From positions 1 to 64,000 of the forward strand of contig NQMI01000094.1 of NCBI GenBank assembly GCA_002270565.1: a stretch of DNA of 64,000 nt. Direction: 5' to 3'. The stretch's first letter is position 1. Every line of letters begins with the position of its first letter. The DNA comes from Stenocarpella maydis. Taxonomy: Eukaryota > Ascomycota > Sordariomycetes > Diaporthales > Diaporthaceae. Positions 58,418 through 64,000 of the stretch are shown here, in pieces. Both the position numbers and the translations under genes were made by a program. The notes below the pieces were generated by a model, which was not told the origin of the DNA, ran no database searches, and saw nothing but the letters and a program-made list of their open reading frames with translations.

Positions 58418-59397
58418 GGCGACACAGGCTTCGGTTGCACGGCACGAGTCTCGGTCACGGGACGTGGCCAACGCGTAGCGACCGGGTGAAACGGAAAGAG
58501 TACTGGACTATTGCTGCGCGAGCGTGCAGTGAACAGAGACGGTCGTCGAGAGTCACAAGACAACGAGGCCGAGGGGTGGAATGGGCGGGGCTTCTGTTTA
58601 TGTACTCCCGTACGTATCTCGAGCGGTTGTCGCGGACACAAGTCCAGGCACGAGAGACAAGAGTCCCTGGTGATGTCAGAAGACGGAGTCAGGATGCACG
58701 GCCGTCCAAAGCGCTAATGCTGGGCGTGGGGAAAAGGCGAGGCACGGCGTCGTCGACGCGTGCGAGGGCCCAGGACGAGACGCAGGGGCCCAGGCGGTCG
58801 TGCCCGACGATGATGGGATGCCCAATGCACTGTCTTGTGAACTGCCCGTGTGGACAGGCAACAAGCTCTGTCTCGACAACAGCGCACCGTGCGTGACGTG
58901 GACACAAAAAGCTGGCACGATATCCTTGCAGGGGTTCCTGCGGTTGTGATGAAGGACAGAACGGCCACCACACGTTGGTGATGAATGAATGAATGAATGA
59001 ATGCAGAAAGCAGATACGGATGAGGCGTAATGCCCTGAGGAGGGTAGCTGCAGGAGGCAGGAGAGCAGGGAGGAGGCATTGGGGTCAAGGCCGGGACTAC
59101 GCTAGTGTAGCATGGGTTCCACCAGGACATCGGGGGGGGNNNGGGGGGGGGGGGGGGGAGGCCTTCAACAGCTGACCCTGGACCCCCGTGCGCCAAGCGG
59201 CAATTGGCCACGCCCACATATGAGACCCACCCAAGCAGCTTTACGGCATATCGAAAGCTTCGGCTCACATCCAGCTTCACCTTAGCTCACCACCAACCGC
59301 GGCAGTTCTATGTTAAGCTACCAATCAGGTGGCGGACCAGACAATGGAAGGGATCATATGACCAAGATCCGAAGCAGGGAGCCGTGGCTATTCCAAA
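58418..59397. other. Divergent intergenic region with a gapped G homopolymer
   Basis: Promoter interval between the PQ-loop gene (-) and the WD40 gene (+). It has a short GAAT repeat (58980-59002) and a G run at 59132-59158 that contains three ambiguous bases at 59140-59142. No other gene is seen. Confidence 0.5.
59140..59142. other. Ambiguous bases inside a G homopolymer
   Basis: Three N bases flanked by runs of eight and sixteen G. The true length of the tract is unknown. Confidence 0.95.
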
Positions 59398-61148
59398 ATG
59401 CCAGGCGTGGCACCAGATATTGATCTGGTGGCCTCCTCCACGCATGGTTACGGGCCAGACACATCCAGCAGGACATCATCAAGATGCGGTTCCCCAGCCA
59501 GCCCAAGTCACAATGATGCCCGCACATATTCGAGTCCCCCCTCAATATACAAGGCTGCTCAGTGGTAAGTCGCAACAGGGCCCCCCGTCCATCGTGGGCC
59601 AGAAGCTGAACAATATTCCTCAGGACCGCTGATGGAACCACCGTCATCGCATCCACATACCACAGCCAACTCTGCAGCTTCATCATCCCCTCGGACCTGC
59701 TTGAGCCCCGGGGACATCCTCTCGTCCTCCACCCTCAGCAGACTCTTGACCTCCCGGAGACGACCAATGTCTTCGCGCCGGCCCCATATTTCGCCTTGGA
59801 GAACCCGGACACTCACCATGTGCTCGTCGCCTGCCGTGATCATCCAATCCAGATATTCCGGGCTCTTCCAGCTACACTAACTCCACGTGGCGAACCCCAG
59901 GAACCCCACCACCAACCAGACGAGACCAGCTCCCTCTTCTCGTACCGCCTGGTCTCGCCCCAGACCGAGGCGTACCTCCCGGTGCACTCGCTCGTCTGGC
60001 CGCCCCCCTATGCATCGCCCAGCGCCTCGTTCTTCGTCGGGAGTAACAACCTCATCGCACAGTTCAATCTCCACCGGATAGGCGAGGGCCCCCAGCAGGT
60101 GGTCCACACCATCCCGTCCAAGCGCCACATATCCAAGGGCGGTGGTGTCGGCATGCGTGGCACCGTGTCTGCGCTGTCCATGCAGAACGACGAGAACTAT
60201 GTGCCCACTGGCCTGCTCGCGGCCGGCACCTGGACACGGTGGGTGGGACTGTACGACTTTGCCCGGGCGGGTGAGCGCGTCGCCACCTGGAGCGTCGCCG
60301 AAGCGGCCGCATCCGCGCCTGTCCCAGACTCCCCTTCAGATTCGCCAGAGAAACCTTGCCTCCCAAGGCAGCGCCCGACGGCAGCCAGGGGCAGCAAGCG
60401 GCCGCTCCCAGGCATAGGCGGCGCCGGCATCAACCAGACGGCATGGTCGCCCGACGGGCGCTACCTGCTCGTGAACGAGCGGCAGTCAACTGGTATCCTG
60501 ATCTACGACGTCCGCGTGACGAACAGGGTCCTCGGCTTCCTCGCCGGCCGCGACGCCCTGACCCACCAGCGGATGGACCTCGCCGTGTACCCGGACTCGG
60601 AGGGCGCCGGCGGCTTCGAGGTGTGGGCCGGGACGAGGGACAGGACGGTCAAGGTGTGGCAGGGCGTCGGCAACGACGAGGGCTGTATCTGGCCGTCCTG
60701 GGACTTCTCCACGGCGGGCGGGGCCGACGCCGAGGGGACGCCCGCCCCGTCTGCGGTGGGCTCCGTAGCTCTTCACAAGTATGGCTCCGTAGTCGCAACC
60801 TGCACCGGGAGCTGGAGGGTTCCTGGTGGGGATGACGACGATGACGTCTCCTCCTCGGCCGATTCCTCATACTCAGACTCAAGTACCGATTCCCCTTCAG
60901 ATGACGGGTCCAATAGTTCGTCCTCGTCTTGTTCCTCATCTAGGCCGAATCGGCATGTTGTGGGACGCCATGACAACCAGACATTTGATAAATCATATCT
61001 TAACATCTGGAGCATTCAAGCAAAAGCGACTGGTCCGGCCAGCCCCGAGGCAGAGGCAATAGTTTCCTCTGAGGCAATCGGCGCTAAAGCGGATGACCAT
61101 GTAGGCATGTCTTACCGAGATGTCTCACGGGCAGATGCCCCTCCATAG
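59398..61148 (+). CDS. WD40-type protein (Swt21/TCAB1-like)
   Basis: A 563-residue protein in two exons, 59398-59564 and 59624-61148. The start ATG is in good context (CCAAAATGCC) and opens MPGVAPDIDLVASSTHGYGP. Splicing at a GTAAGT donor gives the first blade, AAQWTADGTTVIASTYHSQL. Further WD-like blades include VLVACRDHPIQIFRAL, GTWTRWVGLYDFARAG, QTAWSPDGRYLLVNERQSTG with LIYDVR, and VWAGTRDRTVKVWQG. A low-complexity Asp/Ser run (about 445-490) interrupts the last repeats. The order and spacing resemble the Swt21/WRAP53 (TCAB1) group, which is linked to small nuclear RNP or telomerase RNA function. That assignment is tentative; WD40 identity is firmer. Confidence 0.82.
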
Positions 61149-61413
61149 GATACTGCCCTAACTACACTTGAGCATCCTGGATATGGAAATGCTCGCACAG
61201 GTGACTGGTACTAAGCCTGACGTTTTGGGATCGTTTCCGGAAAGTATTTCATTTTCAACTGTACGTGATACCTCCACTGAAATATTACAATGACGCAAGG
61301 CTCTGGTGTTGAGAGCAAGTAGATAAGCCCCCTAGGAGCCATTTGTGCCACGTGTAAATCGCGAGACGATATGCGACTCATAATCGCCACCACAGCTCCG
61401 CTGACACTTCGCA

Positions 61414-64000
61414 TCAGGCTTTGTTCCAAATCTCATCCACAGTCTGGCTGACCCGCTCCAGGACCAGCGGTCCCACCATCGGTCCAAACCGGCGCATCCG
61501 CTCACCGCGTGTCATAGTCGTGAACGCGGCCAGCCCATGTTGCCCACGCGGCGCATCTTTCTCCATTTTTGGCACTTTCACCAGCGCGGCCACCATCTGA
61601 GCTGCGTAGACATTGAAACCAGCCCTTCGTAGCCAGAGCTCCCAGAGAGTTTCGGCCTCGATCAGACAATTCTGCGTGTTCGAGTCTGATTGACCATAAC
61701 GACACACGAGTGAGGCAACCCATCTCGACAATGTTTCGTCACCGCCACCAATATAGTATACCTGAATGTTGCATTCGAGTCCACTCGCAAACCCTTGGAA
61801 ATCTGTGAGCGCCGCCGCATCCGAGGACGCAATCCCTTGAAAAGAGTCATCAGGGCCACCCTGACCTCCTACCAGGATTATCAGCCGGTGATATCGCAGA
61901 GAAATCTTTTCGATACTCTCTTGTAGGCCATTCTTGGCTGATTGTGGGCGTGGCTTCTGACGAACCATGATCATGGACGTGGTAACAAGCCCTGTTGACG
62001 GGGACAGAGTGAGATCCGCATCAAATGCAAGAGGTGGGACTACCTCGGTGCGGTGAACGGAACCTGGACTCCAGACCGAAGTATTGTGTTTGTTATAGTC
62101 GCGCTCCACCAAGGTGATGCCCGGGAGGAGGCGCTCAAGTGATCGCATCAGGTGCCTCGGGGCGTTCAGAGAGATGAAAATTGCCGGAGGAGTGGGCATG
62201 GGCTTGATAGATGGACACGGCGCCGGTGCGGCTGGTTTTGAGTGTGGTACAGCCTCCGCATTCTCCGCGATCTTGGGCTCGCCCGGGCCGTGGGGCTTTT
62301 CAGTTGATTGGGAGGAGGCCAGAATCACGGCTGCTGTATCTTTTACCGAAGGGAAATATTTGCTGACGGACCACTTCTTCTTCGGTGCATGAAGCTCCAT
62401 GAAGTTGCTCAGAAGCTTTGCAGAAGCCCCTGGTGAACCGCCCAAAAGCAAAGACTGGCCGTTCTCACCTGTGTGAATTGCAGAGGATCGCAGCTTTTTG
62501 GAATTGGTGTTTTCCACTGCATCAAATGGTCTCTTTCTTCCCACGTCAAGTGCAAAACTGTTGCGCCTCTTTGGTTTCTGCACCTGGGGCTCGATCTCGT
62601 CATCTTCGGTATTATGGTCAAGAACCACCAGCCTGTCTCGTTTCTCAACGAAGCCGAGACTGCTTGGGACCTCACCATCGTCGAGAGGTGCGATGAAGCT
62701 TTCTACCAGGGCATCGCCTGCTTGGATTTCCTCCTCCGCTGAGAAAGCTCCTCCGCCGGAACCGATTGGCTTCCATATCATCTTGCTCTCGGTGGCGCTG
62801 TCTCGGGGCCATTTCGGGAATCTAAACAGACTGTCGTTGCCGCACTGTATCCACTTGAATATGGCTTCTCCGTTATTTCCCAGCCGAGTCCATTCCGGCT
62901 CAGGGATGGAAAAGTCTATGATGGGAACCGGAACGCGAGCTATTGCGTCGGCTGCCTGGAGCTGTTCCTGCTCGATGGTCCTCATCGTTGAGCCTGCCAC
63001 ATTCACCAACTGACCTTCGAAATTATCATCCGAAAAATTCTCAACAAACCCGGTAGTCAACTCGCCGATATCCATCTCCTTGGCCACGAAAGATCCGAAC
63101 TTTTCTAGATCAAGGAGGGACTTATCTTCTGGTGAAACATGAGATAGTATCGGTAGATCGATTTTGTGGTCATCGAGATGCCTTTTTATGGATTGCTCCC
63201 GAGAAATTTCATTCAATAGTTCCCTCCCGTCGTCTTTCGAAAGCTTTGTATCCAAGAATTTATCGAGGATCGGAGATGTGGGCTCGCTCCAAGCATCTCC
63301 GAATTCTTCGAATAGTTGCTCTTCAGCGGCCTTCAAATCATCGGCGAATATGGATGAGCTCGGATCATAGGGTATGGGGATCAAGTGAGCGTCATTCGCA
63401 GGTTCGAATTTGTCCTGATGGAACAACGGATTGATGGGCGTCTCCAGTTTTTCTAATCCTGGGTTCTATTTTGTTACTCGTCAGTCTGGAAAGGAACAAG
63501 GCTATGAGTGTTTTGAAGCTACACCGGTTCTGTAGATACATCTCTGAATCATGTGCTGGGTTGCTCACCTTCACCCACTTGGTCTTCACTGCCTGTTCCA
63601 TGAGAAAACTCGACTGCTCCTCCTCGGTGTACTCATCCCTGACCGCATTGGAGAGGAACTGTAGGGAGCTCCTCGTCACCCCAAGCTTCTCGCCCTCGAG
63701 CTTCGTCAAAAGTTCCTTGGCCTCTGACCTGGCGGACGCAGAAAGCTGCATCCCCTCGCCGTCTTCCACGTCCACAGGGTCGAGAGGCAGTCGGTGGTCT
63801 CCAATGTTGACTTTCTGCCTAGATGCAATCTGCCTGCGGAACTCCCTCAGGTCCCTCTCGTTGTCCGTCCGAAGCATTGGCAACTCGAGTTCCAACTTTC
63901 TGGTGTTTCCGGGATCGGTGACGTCTCGTGTGAGCTTCTCGACTTCGTCGTGGGTGAGCTCGCAGCGGGTCTCATGTACGAGCTTCAGGGCCGAGTGGGT
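61414..64000 (-). CDS. Partial gene: protein with an XPF/ERCC4-like domain (Zip2/SHOC1-like candidate)
   Basis: The gene runs off the right edge, so its start is missing. Visible exons are 64000-63569 and 63465-61414, joined at a GTGAGC donor to give TKWVKNPGLEKLETPINPLF; 827 residues are seen. The N-terminal part is helical and acidic. The C-terminal 250 residues look like an XPF-family nuclease fold: IFISLNAPRHLMRSLERLLP as the first strand and helix, then FDADLTLSPSTGLVTTSMI where active enzymes have GDYxLS...VERK, then YHRLIILVGG and an RWVASLVCRYG helix. It ends in a helical segment (AGFNVYAAQMVAALVKVPKM) like the start of a helix-hairpin-helix tail. The catalytic residues are absent. 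Dead XPF-like proteins of this kind include meiotic Zip2/SHOC1. That match is inference. Confidence 0.7.

Overview
The window is nuclear DNA of a filamentous ascomycete (Pezizomycotina, most likely a Sordariomycete). The genes are split by short GT-AG introns of about 45-200 bp with CTGAC/CTAAC-type branch points. The protein set is typical of the group: Ole1, Pim1/Lon, Rrg7, Med21, Sdt1, a Yvc1-type channel, a Mid2-like wall sensor. GC-rich coding sequence contrasts with one AT-rich, RIP-like repeat block. Most exon structures below were rebuilt by hand from splice signals and reading-frame phase. The phases close for every complete multi-exon gene.

Layout. 1.6-5.1 kb (+): SNF2/RING ATPase of the Rad5/HLTF type. 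6.4-8.0 kb (-): delta-9 acyl-CoA desaturase with a cytochrome b5 tail. About 10.0-14.3 kb: gene-free AT-rich repeat island with degraded retroelement pieces. 15.1-17.9 kb (-): divergent protein kinase. 17.9-22.5 kb: no gene recognised; homopolymers, minisatellites and an assembly gap. 22.5-25.9 kb (-): mitochondrial Lon protease. 28.0-28.6 kb (+): small uncharacterised protein. 28.9-29.7 kb (-) and 30.0-30.5 kb (+): Rrg7 and Med21, divergent from a short shared promoter. 30.9-31.9 kb (-): Sdt1-type pyrimidine 5'-nucleotidase. 32.9-35.8 kb (+): large low-complexity protein of unknown function. 39.6-43.0 kb (+): seven-exon KH-domain RNA-binding protein. 44.1-47.2 kb (-): ten-exon Yvc1-like cation channel. 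50.7-52.2 kb (+): Mid2-like membrane protein. 53.0-54.0 kb (+): Hsp31/DJ-1-type glyoxalase with a 6-nt microexon. 54.6-55.9 kb (-): R3H-associated-domain protein. 57.3-58.4 kb (-): PQ-loop membrane protein. 59.4-61.1 kb (+): WD40-type protein. 61.4 kb to the right edge (-): partial gene with an XPF-like domain that looks catalytically dead (Zip2/SHOC1-like candidate).

The genes do not form a cluster or operon. They are housekeeping, organelle, membrane and RNA genes typical of a core chromosome arm, interrupted by one repeat island.

The most interesting signal is a family of three homologous spliceosomal introns. Two lie in the channel gene (44733-44861 and 46316-46513) and one in the unrelated R3H-associated gene (55648-55824). 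They align along most of their length, share a GGCCA...TGGCC inverted repeat, and two carry T-rich simple-sequence expansions at the same place. This is what is expected of introner-like elements, that is, mobile or recently multiplied introns.
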